From: Chytridium lagenaria
Lineage: Eukaryota; Chytridiomycota; Chytridiomycetes; Chytridiales; Chytridiaceae
Length of the DNA stretch: 64,000 nucleotides
Reading direction: 5' to 3'
NCBI GenBank assembly: GCA_025449115.1
Contig: JAHLKC010000061.1
Span: forward strand, 124,001 to 188,000
Both the position numbers and the translations under genes were made by a program. Positions within the stretch are counted from its first letter, which is position 1. Each line of letters starts with the position of its first letter. The notes under the pieces are model-generated. The model did no database searches and was not told the origin of the DNA. It saw only the letters and a list, made by a program, of their open reading frames with translations. Shown one piece after another: positions 1 through 13,360 of this stretch.

Positions 1-1469
<1,469 letters not shown>

Positions 1470-1765
1470 GGACCTGCATGCTGTCGAACTTGTTGCAGCG
1501 AAAAATGTTGAAGGGTACAAAAATGAAGTAGGGAGGGGGAGTAAGGGATGCGCTGACGTGGGACTCGAAATAATCCTTTGGTGGCGGTCATAGGGCAGAC
1601 TTTGTGTCTGTAGAGGCTTGCGGTGGCGACTCCAATACATTTATACGCGCAGAAACAGATAAAATTACGATATTTCGCGCCGAAAGAAAAGATAATATGT
1701 ATAAACAGAATGATGCGTTTTAAATATACAAAATTGGAAGAGCAGCGAGGTTCCGTAGAGACGCG

Positions 1766-2681
1766 TCACCGCACATTCTTAGACGATGCCGCATCCACCC
1801 TCAAAAGATCCCTCGACAAAAACCACCCCTCCGCAATCGCCACCACAAGTGCCGCAAAAAGTCCGATCAACACCCTCTGCAAAAAAAAAAAAAAACAACA
1901 AAAATAAAACACATCAGCAACCCATTCACGGCAAGCACAAAGCAAAACCTACCGTCCCCACGTCCGATGTCAACGATGTCCCAAAATACATGATTGCAGT
2001 AAACACCGCCCCCATAGACAATAACACGTTAAAAACAGCACCAAACGCTCCCATTGCCTTTTTGGCGTCGAGAATGTCGTCACGCATGTTGTAGGATTTA
2101 AGACCAAGATTTGAGGTCATGCGGGTGTATTCTTGACGGTCGAGGTTGTTTTGACAGGTTTGGAGGATGGCTTTAAGTTTTTCGGACTACAAAGACAGCG
2201 GTTGGTATTTAACTTTTCAAGTCAAGCAGAAACGACGAAATCACTGGAAAAAACATGACGTACTTTTTCTCTGGGAGGTGGAATTTTGAATACCATAGAG
2301 CTACCTTTCATTACGTCGTCAAAGGAGAGAGTTTCAACTTCTATGATGTTTATTGTTTTTAGCATCAATAAAAAGGTTTATCCAAAAAACTGATAAGGCA
2401 TCAGTTACACTACCTTCAGAAGCATTTGAGGTCTTTAATGCCTTAATGGCCCTGGAGACAAGTGAATGAGGAATGGCAACCGGCATCGCATCCTCTTGGG
2501 TTTGCTCTTTAGAATCCTCTTCTGTCATTTCCGCCTCAACTCCAACCTTCCCAACCTTCTCATCCCTTTTTCTACTTCTATACCTCTCCAAATCCCTCAG
2601 CAAGCCCTTATCATGGGCGCAGCAAGCAAACGCAGTATCGACAGCATTCTGTATTTTCGGTGTCAGTCGAATTTCCACCAT
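1766..2681 (-). CDS. Vma12/TMEM199-like V-ATPase assembly factor
   Basis: The protein begins MVEIRLTPKIQNAV and has a soluble N-terminal half with acidic linker, then a helix MRDDILDAKKAMGAFGAVFN that leads into two membrane spans (VLLSMGAVFTAIMYFG and VLIGLFAALVVAIAEGWFL), ending VDAASSKNVR. This is the arrangement of the Vma12 family, ER proteins that help assemble the V0 sector of the vacuolar ATPase. Three introns fit: one after SEG near 2413-2342, one near 2272-2190, and one near 1955-1878 that carries a 14-T run just before its acceptor. The gene is divergent from the small gene at 2764 with 82 bp between starts. Confidence 0.83.
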
Positions 2682-2763
2682 CCTCGCAACCGTCACAAAA
2701 ACAGCAAGCAGGTTTTTTGCTCTTTTTTCGCCTCAAAAATTTTAAGGAAAGAACAAAGTCAAG

Positions 2764-3254
2764 AGTAAGTGTTAAAAAGGACGAGGCATGGGATGAGGGC
2801 TGCTATCTGTACTCGGGGCCGCACGGAAGGGGAGAGCGAGCGAGGGAATTCGGCTGAGCTACCTGTTGGCTAACCTTTTGCGCTTTCTTTTTATTCCAAA
2901 GTGTCTATTGGCGACCCCTACGAACCCTACGTTATCGGCGGCCTTAAGGTCCCTCGTTACAGGGTACGCTAAAAAAAACCATTTAACCTGTTTCCTATCG
3001 ATACCGCGAAACTGACCCCATTTTTCTCTCCCTTGGATCCGGATCACAACCAGGTTGCCCTCTTTGGCATCCTCGCTTACGCTGGCATCTACATGGTCAA
3101 CAAGACCTACTCCAGCTTCCAACCCAAAGCGCCCATCAAGTTTGAGAATGCGCAGGAGGAGGAGTTTGTGAAGAAGTACATCAAGCACGCGCATGAGGAG
3201 GCTCACAAGCCTGCATTCGTGAGGCAGAGCTACGCTGGACCCAGTGGCCTTTAA
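2764..3254 (+). CDS. Small mitochondrial protein resembling ATP synthase subunit k (Atp19)
   Basis: Coding exons are 2902-2963 and 3054-3254 with a GT-AG intron 2964-3053. The best reading puts only the A of the start codon before an upstream intron (2765-2901, GTAAGT donor, GGCTAACC branch site), so the ATG is split by an intron. The product is about 87 residues: SIGDPYEPYVIGGLKVPRY, one membrane span (VALFGILAYAGIYMVN), then a charged tail with NAQEEEFVKKYIKHAHEEA. Fungal Atp19 has the same plan: a short G-x-V-x-x-x-x-L entry, one span and an acidic DEE-F-I-K tail, and acts in F1Fo dimers of the inner membrane. The similarity is of pattern, so other small inner-membrane subunits remain possible. 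Confidence 0.6.
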
Positions 3255-3383
3255 ATTTGCGCCATTGACACCAGACGCCCAACCCCACCGTATACCATAT
3301 GTCTTTCGTTTTGTTGTTAAGAAATATGGAGCTTTTTTGTATTGGATCAAAGGGTTTTTTTTTCTATTTACGTTGTTTCGATG

Positions 3384-4028
3384 TTATGGATAAGGAAGAA
3401 GGTGGAAGTGATGCTCCATAACCAGTGTGTGAAGTTGGGTTGGATTTGTTGGAGATCTTTGGATGATGGTTGCGCGGAGGGCTTGAGTCGCTTTTCTGAG
3501 ATCGGTTGTCGTTGGGATGAAAGGAGAAAGTGCCATCTGAGTTTGAGAGATTCGATGGGTTCTTTGATCTTCCGTCACATCGTCCCCTAAAAACAGCATA
3601 GACAGCCTCTTCCATGTTTCGCTAGATAATCGAGAAAGGTAGTGATCTTGAAATCTGGCATCAAAGCTAGAAATGATTGCGAGCAGGCATGGGTGCATTG
3701 ACCACAGAGTTGCCTCAAATGGCGTGTTGATCAGGGGTTGAATGAACGTTGATGTCCCAGAAATAAACGCATCAGGTAATGGACTCGCAACTGCACACAT
3801 GATGAACAATATCTCCTGAAATGTCCGTCAAATCCCATAACTCTTGCAGAAACCTACCAGCGCGTCATAAAACTCTATGCCTTTCTGCTTCATCTCCATC
3901 ATCACCCCATCAACTCCCTCAACAACATCAAACTTTGATAATAATAGCCTGGCGCACACTAGCTTCTCCAGAGAGTCAGGATGACGCCAGTACAACTCCT
4001 CCATGGACTCTTTTTGAATCGTCTCCAT
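3384..4028 (-). CDS. Unrecognised protein, about 200 residues
   Basis: Two exons join in frame on the minus strand: METIQKESMEELYWRHPDSL to EFYDALVG, then a short intron near 3849-3812, then EILFIMCAVASPLPDAF to the stop at 3384. The protein is helical-looking with patches such as FEATLWSMHPCLLAIISSF and RLSSETWKRLSMLFLG, which could be a HEAT/ARM-like fold, but no family is recognised. The ATG lies only 30 bp after the stop of the PTAR1-like gene on the same strand, so it might instead be a misjoined 3' part of that gene. Existence as a gene rests on the long frame plus a consistent intron. Confidence 0.42.
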
Positions 4029-4058
4029 TGTTTGGGTGATGCCTTCGTCTTTATTTCT

Positions 4059-5369
4059 TCATTGATAATGTCGGCGTCCGAGGTCATCGAACTCGCTCAA
4101 CAATTTTGCTCGAATTGCCTTGTCCCATTCATCATACAGTAGAGACTGTGGTTTCTACAACATTAAGCTTGCAAAAAGATGGATGTAATGCAATACCTTG
4201 TAGAATAATAGGAGAAGGTAATTTAGCGCATGTCTCTTACATGCCTTCTTTCTTGCGTTCTGCCAGCCAGTGACGCCAAGCGATACCCAAAATGTAAAAT
4301 CAGATTTGTTTCCAATTTCTTTTGATGCTTCCAGCCTATCTTCCGAAAATATATCCAGTAGTCTCCGTAGCGTAGATTCATCGTCTTTCTCCAAAGAAAT
4401 ATTGCATTCTTGTGAGAAATTCTTTAAGCCAAAAAGATATCTCCACAGCGACTCATTTCCCTCCAACTCTGTGATGGTTTTAAGCGTTGCAGCGGTTTCT
4501 TCGAGAACTAAATTCTTTACGAACTCTGCTTTTTGCTGATGTAATTGCTGTTTTGCGATAAGTTGCAACAAAGCAATCCGATAACAAAAGGCTGTATCGT
4601 CGCTGATATTTGACCGTAAAAATGTCTTAGTTAATCTCCAAGTCATCTAAGAGGGCCTGTCGATAGTAGTTAGATAATGTCAAGTGCCGCACTGCAATCA
4701 CCTCTATCGGTGCCAGCTTCGCAATCCGCAAACCGGTACGACCAGCAATTATAATTCATGCGGTGCCGATAACCGGCTTTGTTACATGCTTCAAATTCTT
4801 GAGCATAAAAGACGCGATCATGTTTTCCAGCTTTTAGAACTAATTCAAACAGCCAGTATCTGATTATGTGTTAATTCCCGTTGAATAATGTCAAACCTAT
4901 ATGTCCAAAAAGCAGCGCGCTTGGGGTGAAGTGAGGAAATTAGATTAAGGAGGGCAAATTCTTCTTCTGTGGATACTAGGCATCCTGCTGCTGTATCCGT
5001 CGTCTATGAAAATATAAGTATATCTAAGAGGGATACGCCCCATGCCTTGCGTTTCAACGCAGTATAATTCTCAGGGTTAAATAGTGATACTATCCTGGAA
5101 TAGTCGCAATAGTCTTTCCATAGATCTGCATCACTGCATCCAGGAAAGAAAGTGGATCCAGCGAGTTTTGAATGGAGTTTCAACATGGCGTGGTTGGCGT
5201 AAAGGTATACAGGCTTAAAGGCGTGGTATGGAATTGCAAGGGTTTCCTTCAATGATCTGAAAAGGGCATTCCCAGCCCCTCATCAGGCATCGGCACCATC
5301 CCATATTCCTTGAGTGATCTAAGCGGTTGCGCATCCAGCGTTTTCCGTTAACGCCTTGCACCATTCCAT
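4059..5369 (-). CDS. PTAR1-like protein (protein prenyltransferase alpha-subunit repeats)
   Basis: Several exons on the minus strand encode a protein whose pieces follow PTAR1 in order. The N-terminus has EYGMVPMPDE. Next comes a segment with SRIVSLFNPENYTALKRKAW, matching the alpha-subunit repeat core NPxxYTxWNxRKxL. Later come SNISDDTAFCYRIALLQLIA and ITELEGNESLWRYLFGL, which sit where the later repeats of PTAR1 have SDHSGFHYRQFLL and GHETLWCHRR. The C-terminus ends KAIRAKLLSEFDDLGRRHYQ. PTAR1 proteins are alpha-subunit-like partners in protein prenylation. The reading frame near 5345 needs one A removed from an AAAA run. Start set at the ATG at 5369, 19 bp from the opposite gene; an upstream ATG at 5455 would overlap that gene's first exon. 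Confidence 0.72.
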
Positions 5370-5388
5370 TTCTGGAAATTCTTGAATG

Positions 5389-6199
5389 ATGCTTGTCACC
5401 AACAAGACTAAGACAGAGAATCTCTCTGTTGTCGCGATCGGCGTTGGAACCATCATATCTCTTCACGTTCTTTTCTTCCCTTCGCTTTAGGCGCAGCTCG
5501 CAAGAATGCAGTCCCATTCGTCGTCACCTCTCAGAACCGCATCAACTCTATCTTTAACTCTCTATCCAAAAGCACTCTCTCAGACTCCCCGCGCCACCGA
5601 CCGACGGGCGCTGAAGTTTGTTGATCTTGGAAGCGGGATGGGAGGGTGGTGTTGGCGGCATCAAATGTGAGGCTTGGACAGTTTTATTTTGAGAAAAGTG
5701 TGGGGATTGAGGTGGAATTCGGTGTTGTTGTTTGTGAGCTTATTGAAGAAATGGAGGAATTGGATGAGTCAACCAAAGCCACAGGAAGTTTCAATTTTGG
5801 AAAAAAGATCTTTGGAGGACAGGTTTGTGTATTGCATATATCTTAACACTAAAGGGCTTTGGAGATTTGAGCTCTTTCGATATTGTTATGGTATTTGGCG
5901 ATAGACAATATATGGTGAGCAGTGCATATTCATGAATACCGAATTTTTAAAGCACTTATAACATGATTCACTGCAGGGGGCATTCAGAGAAAAACTCGAA
6001 CGAGAGCTAAAGGTGAGCTTGACGGGTCACGAAAAGAAGTGGCAATGACTGAAGCACTTTACAGACTGACGCCCTCGTCATAAGCAATCTATTTGCTATT
6101 CCCGGATGGCATCCATTGATAACTGGAGACGGGTACTTTATCTATAGCCTCATGCGGAACAAGATGCCATCAGAGGTCGCTCCCCCTTGTTTGCTGTAA
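5389..6199 (+). CDS. FAM173/ATPSCKMT-type protein lysine methyltransferase
   Basis: The N-terminus (start ATG 5389) has a membrane segment VVAIGVGTIISLHVLFFPSL, then NAVPFVVTSQNRI, then SAM-binding motif I FVDLGSGMGG followed by VVLAASN and SVGIEVEF. Downstream exons give FDIVMVFGDRQYM and DALVISNLFAIPGWHP before the stop at 6199. A short hydrophobic anchor, PF/YV..T..R entry and this Rossmann core are typical of FAM173 enzymes, which methylate lysines of mitochondrial carriers or ATP synthase subunit c. Introns 5823-5854, 5915-5976 and 6013-6064 fit. Two frame breaks are needed, one base missing in the TTT near 5488 and one G missing near 5646. The gene is divergent from the PTAR1-like gene with 19 bp between ATGs. 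Confidence 0.72.
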
Positions 6200-6279
6200 A
6201 AAAGGACGCGATCCCCTCATTAAACAACAACTACGTGTGGTAACCCAAAATACAAATTTCACTTTTGATACCTTGATAC

Positions 6280-7771
6280 ATGATCCTTCTGCAGTAAGCA
6301 TTTGACCCTCTTCTTTCTCCTTTACAAGTGTACACCTTGCAACATCCTTGCTATATGACAGCATCGGTGGATATGTTACTTGAAACATACTGATTATGGA
6401 AAGAGAATGCGCGCTGACATATTTTTTTTTAGGGACAGCAACAGGGCTCTTGAGGAGACCTTCAGGCAGCGCCTTACCGGGTATGTCGAGACCATCCATC
6501 AACCACCACCTTTAAGAAACCTCTATTACCTTTCTCCAACTTTTACTCTTACTTCATTGGCAATGGCGATTATTGATTCGAAACGACACATTTTTCCCAT
6601 ACCAAGCCTGCACCTAACCCACCCTTCCTTCATCTACAGCGAACCTGAGAAAATCTCACCCAAAATCAAGCTCTCAGATTTTGATGGCGTCTCCTACTCC
6701 ATCTCCACTCCGGAATCCAAGAGCGTCATTCAGCTGTCCATGTTCATGAAGTGTTATACCGAGCTGAAGCAATATGGTGCCGATTCCGTTCTTCGCCGTG
6801 TTTACGGGTCGCTCCTTCAATCTGCCCCCGAGCCCGGATACGACGTCACCTCAAGATTGACTTGGAGAGGTTGCCGGCGGACAAAGGTGGGTCTCCATCT
6901 TTTTAATCTGTGGATTAATGTATTGGTGTAGAGGATTTAGTTAAGCAGCTTTCACTTTTGAAGCGTAATGCTCTTGCTGCACCTTTTGAGTATGCGTTTA
7001 ATGCGCAGATGGAGGGAAGGACTACTGGCCTCATGACTGTGCATTATCGTGATGAGGAGGCTATCTACATTTCTGCGTTGGAGGACCGTGTGACTGTTAT
7101 CTTTTCTACTGTGTTTAAGGAGGAGACTGACAGGATTTTTGGAAAGGTCTTCCTTCAGGTAAGAATCTCTGTAATTTTTTTGTGCTTTAGTTTATTGGTT
7201 TTGAAAGCGGGTTTATTTTACTTGGTTATAATGATGCGTTTCCCGAAGGCATTTTTCCAATAAGACTAATCTGGACATGAATATAGGAATTTGTAGATGC
7301 CCGTAGACAGCCCGCAATCCAGAGTGCTCCGCAGGTGCTTTACAGCCCCAAGGAGCCCCCGCTCGAGCTTCGCGGTGTTCCCGGCCTTATCGAATCAGAG
7401 AGCATTGGATATGTCACTTTTGGTAAGATTTTTTATATTTTCTCCGAATAATCTTATATTTACATTTATATTTTCCAGTTCTCTTCCCCACCCACTTTGC
7501 ACCTGGCCCTACCCGCGAGGCGACAATATCACGTATCCAGCTTTTCCGCGATTACCTCCACTACCACATTAAGGCTTCAAAGGCTTACATGCACTCGAGA
7601 ATGCGCGCGCGTGTCGAGTCATTCCTTAAGGTCCTTAACCGCGCTAAGCCGGAAAAGCCTGACGATCAGAAGGAAAAGAAGACAGCAAGGTATGTTTTTC
7701 TGTATCGGCAGATTTCTATTTTGGTGATCTAACTACTTTTTCCTAGTGGCAAAACCTTCAAGAGATCTTGA
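6280..7771 (+). CDS. ARPC2: Arp2/3 complex 34 kDa subunit (ARPC2/Arc35)
   Basis: Seven exons: 6280-6293, 6433-6480, 6640-6886, 6932-7158, 7287-7422, 7479-7689 and 7747-7771, all GT-AG. Exon 1 is only 14 nt and gives MILL, so the protein opens [19 protein letters not shown], the standard ARPC2 N-terminus. Family landmarks are [37 protein letters not shown] and, near the C-terminus, [20 protein letters not shown]. The subunit forms the scaffold of the actin-nucleating Arp2/3 complex. Exons sum to 908 nt; one missing base near 6850 (between GYDVT and LKIDLE) restores a 909-nt, 302-residue frame, the usual length of the family. Confidence 0.95.
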
Positions 7772-8011
7772 ATGAAGAAAACCTCTTTATGTTTGTGGAA
7801 GAGATGTAAACATGAATTCTGTCTATTAAAAAAGTACTTTTTTGTTACGTGGCGGCATTCCCTTTGATTGGTAGGCGTTACGCGCGGAAGACTTGATACA
7901 TGTTTCATTTGTTTATTGGGACTTAGTAAAAAGATTCCCGTTATAATTCAGCTGAACAAACTGGGCACTCTAGCCCTTTAATATTTTTCCCAAGGTGTTA
8001 AACCCCTATTT

Positions 8012-10736
8012 TTACTCGTCATCGTCATCTTCATCCTCCGACTCCTCTTCCGCAGAACGCAACCATTGCACAAAAGGCGTAAGCTAATGGATAAATGCGA
8101 TGTTAGAAGATTTACACCATCTAAACTCGGTTTAAGGGGAAGCTGAGCTTACCGTGTCCTTAAGCGGACCCTTTGCGTGAGTGTGCCATCGAATTAGGAA
8201 TTCCTCGTCCAAAATATCCTCCTCGTAAAACGCCATCATCAGCTTATTAATACGAGCAGGCGGGAACTTGAGTCTTCCAGTCGCCTCCTACAATTTTAAA
8301 AAACAACAAATATTAACGCTGGCCTCTCCCTAACGACATAATCACTTACACTAATAAGATCCATGACGTGCTGCTTATCTGCCTCATCAAAGATAAGCTT
8401 CTTGATCATCTCCCCATTTCCCGATGTACGTCGCAACATCCACGCTGGGTTCGAGACGGTCAAGGAAGGTGTGGATGGCACCAAAACGGAGGTCACGGAA
8501 TTCAAGGTTGTAGGCCATCTTGAGGGTGTTGAGCTCGAGAGCGAGGTCATCAATTTCGTGATCTTCCTCAATGGCGCGGAGGACGGTCTGCTGGATTTCG
8601 ACTTCGGGGTCTGGTGGTAGGTGAAAGAATAGGTGAGAAACTGAAATGCGCAACTCTTTGTCGACAAAACAAGGCAAGTAAAAGAAGCTTAAAAATTGCT
8701 GTACCGTTCTCATGTGCCTCCACTTCCTCCGCGTCCTCATCACTTTCATCTTCGCTGACTTCGTCGACATCCTCAACATCAGAGCGTTCATATCCTACCA
8801 ACAATCAGATCGGGCAAATGTAAACAACAAATACCCAAAGACGAGAACCGCAACAGCTTTCTGTTTCCAGCATCTTCTTCGTCATCATCGTCATCCGAGA
8901 ACGAATCCATCCAAAGCTGTCCCTCCGCTTCTTTCCCAAGGTCCACAGACTTAACAGAATAAGAATCCACTTGACACACGAAATCGTCTTCGTCGGGCTT
9001 GAGAAGGCTGATCTTGCTGTTCTTGGGAATAACCACGCTTGGCCCGACTTTAACCTAAACAACCGTTAGTTTCACTTCATGTGCGAGCTACTTATACCCC
9101 AAACGCGAGAATAGATCCGGGTTCTATTGTCGTGCTCTTTCCAACGATAACATTGTCGGCGAGAATGGAACTTGTGATGTTGCTTCCGTCTAAAATCGTT
9201 ACATTGTCCAAACATAGGCATTGTCAAGAACAACGTTGGCGCCTTTTTTTATGTAAGTGAAATAGTGGTTATGAGACATACCAATGGTGCAGTTGCGTCC
9301 AATCGATGAAGCGCCAATGACGGTTCCCTCTCCGACGGTGGTGCCAGATCCAATAACAACGCTGCCCTTTAGCACGGCAGACCTCGCAAGCTTCACGTCT
9401 TTTTCTTTGTAGATCTGTGGCCGAGTGTGGGAGTAGGTATGACCTTCCATGATATTGCTGTCCGGCACCATAGGATATGACCACCTTGCGAAAATGTCCT
9501 TGCTAATTCCAAGTCAACATGGGCAAATGGAAAGCGCAAAATCTTACCTGATAGCGTCGTACATTTGCGTGCTTCTAACACGAGCAGCATATTTATCCTC
9601 AATCAAATGGCAATAAATCTTTTTCCCCAAAAGATCCGATTCCAAAATACCCTTGACAAAGTGTTTCCTAATTTCCTGATAATCAAAGTTCTCGGTGAAA
9701 AGTGCAGGGACCTTTAACCCATTAAGAAAAAATAAAAAAAATAGAGAGACAGTACATCAACAGAGCAGATATCAATCTGGCAGTCAATAAAGTCATTTCG
9801 GAATTCGAGTTCAGAATGTGCGTTAAAGATTTCGAGATTAAGCATGAGGTTTTTGGCACGGGGTAGAGTTCCTTGTACATGACGCACTCGTGGTTATTAG
9901 GGTTGATGACAAAAATGCCTTCTTCGCCGCGAGATCTGGTTACGCTCATACTTTAATTAAAAATGAAATCATCACCTTGATCTATGAGTAGGGTTGGCCT
10001 TTTTCACCACCTATCACAAAACATGTTTAGAATTTCGCGCAAACAACCAGCACTTTACCATAGTCATAATGGCACTCTTGTCAACCACGCGGCGAGCCCT
10101 TTATATCCACATCAATGACTATCATCCCCGTATGAATCATTACCTATGCTCTTCCAAAGCCCTCTCCAAGTTCATGCTCGAAATCACATCTCCGCTGACC
10201 AGAATAAAATCCGACTGGATTAACTGCTTGCTATCCAAATCCCTGAGAGCATCCCCAACGCTCTGAAGTTCCTGCGATACAATCGTTACAACCTCAGGAA
10301 AAGTGCTCTTCCCCCATCTCGAACTCCTTTAAAAGTACACTGTTGGCGATAAAGCATTTATGTGGTTGACTTACTTGAGGTAATCCTTGATCATGTCTGC
10401 ATGCGCACAGCAAACGACAAAGATCTTTTGGACTCCAGAAACTGCCAGGAATTCCAGGGTATACTCGATAAGAGGGACATTCATCAACGGTAAAAGACAC
10501 TACAAAGAATATGAGCAAAAATGGCTTTCAAATTGACCCATCCTCACCCGCGGTCTCTCCAACGTCAATGGCATGAATCGCTTGTTGAAGCTATCCGCCA
10601 CCACAACAGCGCATAAAATCTATTATTCACTCCCCCATATACATATCAGCAATGCACATCTATGTCCAAACGTCATCAACAGCATCCTGTACCTGATCGG
10701 CTTCAACCTTCTCCTTGGTGCTGACTTTGGCGGCAT
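8012..10736 (-). CDS. Translation initiation factor eIF2B epsilon subunit (GCD6-like)
   Basis: Minus-strand gene with a nucleotidyltransferase-like N-terminal domain ([40 protein letters not shown]), a linker, a left-handed beta-helix of hexapeptide repeats ([30 protein letters not shown]) near 9200-9480, acidic runs near 8720-8900, and a C-terminal W2/eIF5C HEAT domain ([19 protein letters not shown], then [17 protein letters not shown]), ending in [11 protein letters not shown]. This is the catalytic guanine-nucleotide exchange subunit for eIF2. Breaks: one A missing near 10715 in the MPPKSAP/KEKVEAD junction and one extra A near 8420. The start ATG at 10736 is 29 bp from the ATG of protoporphyrinogen oxidase on the other strand. 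Confidence 0.95.
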
Positions 10737-10765
10737 GATGTGAATTGATTTTTTTTCGTTGGTGA

Positions 10766-12315
10766 ATGTCTGCAAAATCAGTCATCGTCGTGGGTGGGGG
10801 TGTATCAGGCCTCGCGGCAGCATGGCATCTCGCAAGAGCGTCACCGTCATGTTCCATCAAGGTCATTGAAGCTTCCCCGCGATTCGGTGGATGGATCCAG
10901 ACTGTCAAGAAGGACGGGCAACTTTATGAACTGGGTCCAAGAACAATCAGGCCAACAGGAGAACCCGCTGTAGCCATGTTGGAGATGGTAAAGCGCATGC
11001 TGGTTTTTTTAAACTTCAACTGATGCATTTCAGATAGGCTCGCTCGGATTAAAGGATCAGATCGTGGGTGTTCCAAAGACGGCACCTGCAGCCAAGAACC
11101 GATTCATCTACTACCAAAACCAACTGAACCAACTCCCGTCCTCCCTCATCGCCGCGCTCACCTCCAACGCACCTGTGCTTAAAAACGTGGTCAAAGGTGC
11201 GCTCCGTGAACCTTTCATTCCGAAATCCACGGCACAGGATGAATCGATTCGAGATTTCGTTGTGAGACGGTTCGGGCGGGAACTTGCGGACAACATGGTC
11301 TCGGCTGTCATTCATGGAGTGTACGCTGGGGATATCAGCAAGTTGAGCGTCCGATCGACCGTTAAGTTTCTTTGGGAATTGGAACAAAAACATGGCTCTG
11401 TTATCATGGGTGTGCTTCGGGATGCGATGAGCTTAAGTGGTAAAAAAGAGGTGGTCGATCCTTTCGTGCAGGACCTCCGAAAGTTTAGTGTATACACATT
11501 CAAAGAAGGGCTTGAAACTTTGACGCGTGCACTCACTTCTGATATCTCTGCCAATTATCCGAACGTCGAATTGATTTTGTCAAATAGAGTGGTAGATGCA
11601 CAGATATCGAATCGCGTCCAAGTATGTAGTTTTTTTGTGTCCGCCATTTGTTTTACACGTATCTTAACAAAACAAAATAGATAACAACAGATATCGGTAG
11701 AACCTATGAAGGTGATCACGTCATCTGGTCAATCCCATCAACTCAAGTCGCACCTTTCATGCCTCGCACCCATCAACACCTCTTCTCCTCCATCCAAAGC
11801 GTCGACGTGGGTGTCGTTAACCTCGTCTACCCCGGTAACGTCCTCCCCGTTCGAGGATTCGGCTACCTCATCCCACGTACCCAACACTCCAACATCCTCG
11901 GCACCGTGTTTGATTCAGAAACCCTCGCAAGTGATCCACCAGTGACCCGTTTGACTGTCATGATGGGGGTCATCGTTTTAAAGAATTATTTGGGAACCCC
12001 GACGACGTTTCCTCCAATGTGCTTTTAGACGCTGCCGTGAAGGGCGTTCGGGAGCATCTTGGAATCAAGGTGACACCGACGTCGAGTCTTGTGACGGTGC
12101 AGAGGGAGTGTATACCGCAGTATACTGTTGGACATACTGACAGGTTGAAACTCATGCATGAGGGACTGAAAAATCACGCTGGAGGAAGGTTCTCTGTTAT
12201 TGGGTCTTCGTATCTTGGCGTGAGTTTGAATGATTGCGTAAAGTATGGAAAGCAGGTGTCGCAGGCTTTGGCCAGGGGGGAAAGGGTAACTGGTTGGAAT
12301 CGATCATGTAGATAA
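10766..12315 (+). CDS. HEM14: Protoporphyrinogen oxidase (heme synthesis)
   Basis: Exons 10766-10987, 11034-11621 and 11681-12315. The N-terminus carries the dinucleotide-binding motif VIVVGGGVSGLAAAWHLAR and then IEASPRFGGWIQTV and ELGPRTIRPTG; later landmarks are VIHGVYAGDISKLSVRS, NLVYPGNVLPVRGFGYLIP and, at the end, VIGSSYLGVSLNDC. The enzyme oxidises protoporphyrinogen IX at the mitochondrial inner membrane with FAD. Exons sum to 1445 nt; one missing G in the five-G run near 11967 gives 1446 nt, 481 residues, the usual length. A possible poly(A) signal (CAATAAAC) follows the stop. Shares a 29-bp divergent promoter region with eIF2B epsilon. Confidence 0.95.
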
Positions 12316-13360
12316 AAATCAATAAACTTTTATTTCACAGAATCACAGTTTAGCAAAAAACTCATCATGGTGTGGGTATGGCTCTGTAGCATACCAGATA
12401 GAAGATGGATCAAGAAAAAAGGTGGAATCCAACAGAGTATTTTTCTCACTACCGTGCTGCAGACCTTATTTTTGAGATTTTTTCTTCCATCCAGAAAACT
12501 AACGGGTCGAGGTGGAAGGGCCTATAAAATACTCGATCATCAAACCCTACCCAAACGCGCCGGACACCGGTAAAAAATTCCCACAGTGTTTTCACAAAAG
12601 TTTCTCAAAAAGCAGGGTGGTTAAAACCACATGTATTTTCTCGCGTTGTTCGTGTTTCTTTAAGACTTAACATCAAAGAAATCCTTCGTGAACACGCCAT
12701 TTTTTTTTTTCATAAACTCACCCACACCAAAAAGATGCGTTTGCGAAGAAATATTGCTCATCATATTAGATCACTCAAGTTCATTCACAAGAGAAATATT
12801 ACGTTCATGATTCAAAGAAGCAAAACTGACTAGTTTGATATCCTAACAAAAACCAAAGGATAATGTTCAAGTAACGAACAAAAATAAAGAGCACATATAA
12901 CGAAACAACGCAGATCACTAGGACCGCGCTTGAAAAAAACAAAATTGCCGTATAAGCAGAATCAGGATAAGTATATAGAAGCCCTCCAAAAAAGCACAGA
13001 AATGTAAACCTGGCTATGGTACCTTAAAGAAAATATGTAAAACCACATATGGGAGGATGGGGATACGAAATGACATATACGAAGAGGGGGGAGAAAACAC
13101 TCACGCAGCGCCAAACTACACGCTAGATATTAAAAAGGGGTGATAATAATGGGAGATATTATAGATGATGAGTAAAAAATAGATACTGCGATTCATAACC
13201 TCCTAAAAAGGGGTTGAAAAGAAATGAAGAAAACAAAAAACACACCCCGTAAATAAAACGTATTCTAATAAAGGGATATAAAAAAGGGCACATACTAATT
13301 TAAAATAAAACAGAGACGCACACCCGCACAAAAAACGCGAAAAAACGCGACATAAAACAT
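12316..13360 (+). other. Intergenic stretch without recognised genes
   Basis: About 1 kb between the 3' ends of protoporphyrinogen oxidase and the F-box/ankyrin gene. It is AT-rich, contains short A and T runs and has no convincing coding frame, tRNA or repeat visible by eye. Confidence 0.6.

Noticed and set aside
6170..6502. Minus-strand open frame over the ARPC2 5' end
   Set aside because: ARPC2 exon 1, its intron and the FAM173-type stop explain this sequence; no intron or motif supports the minus frame.
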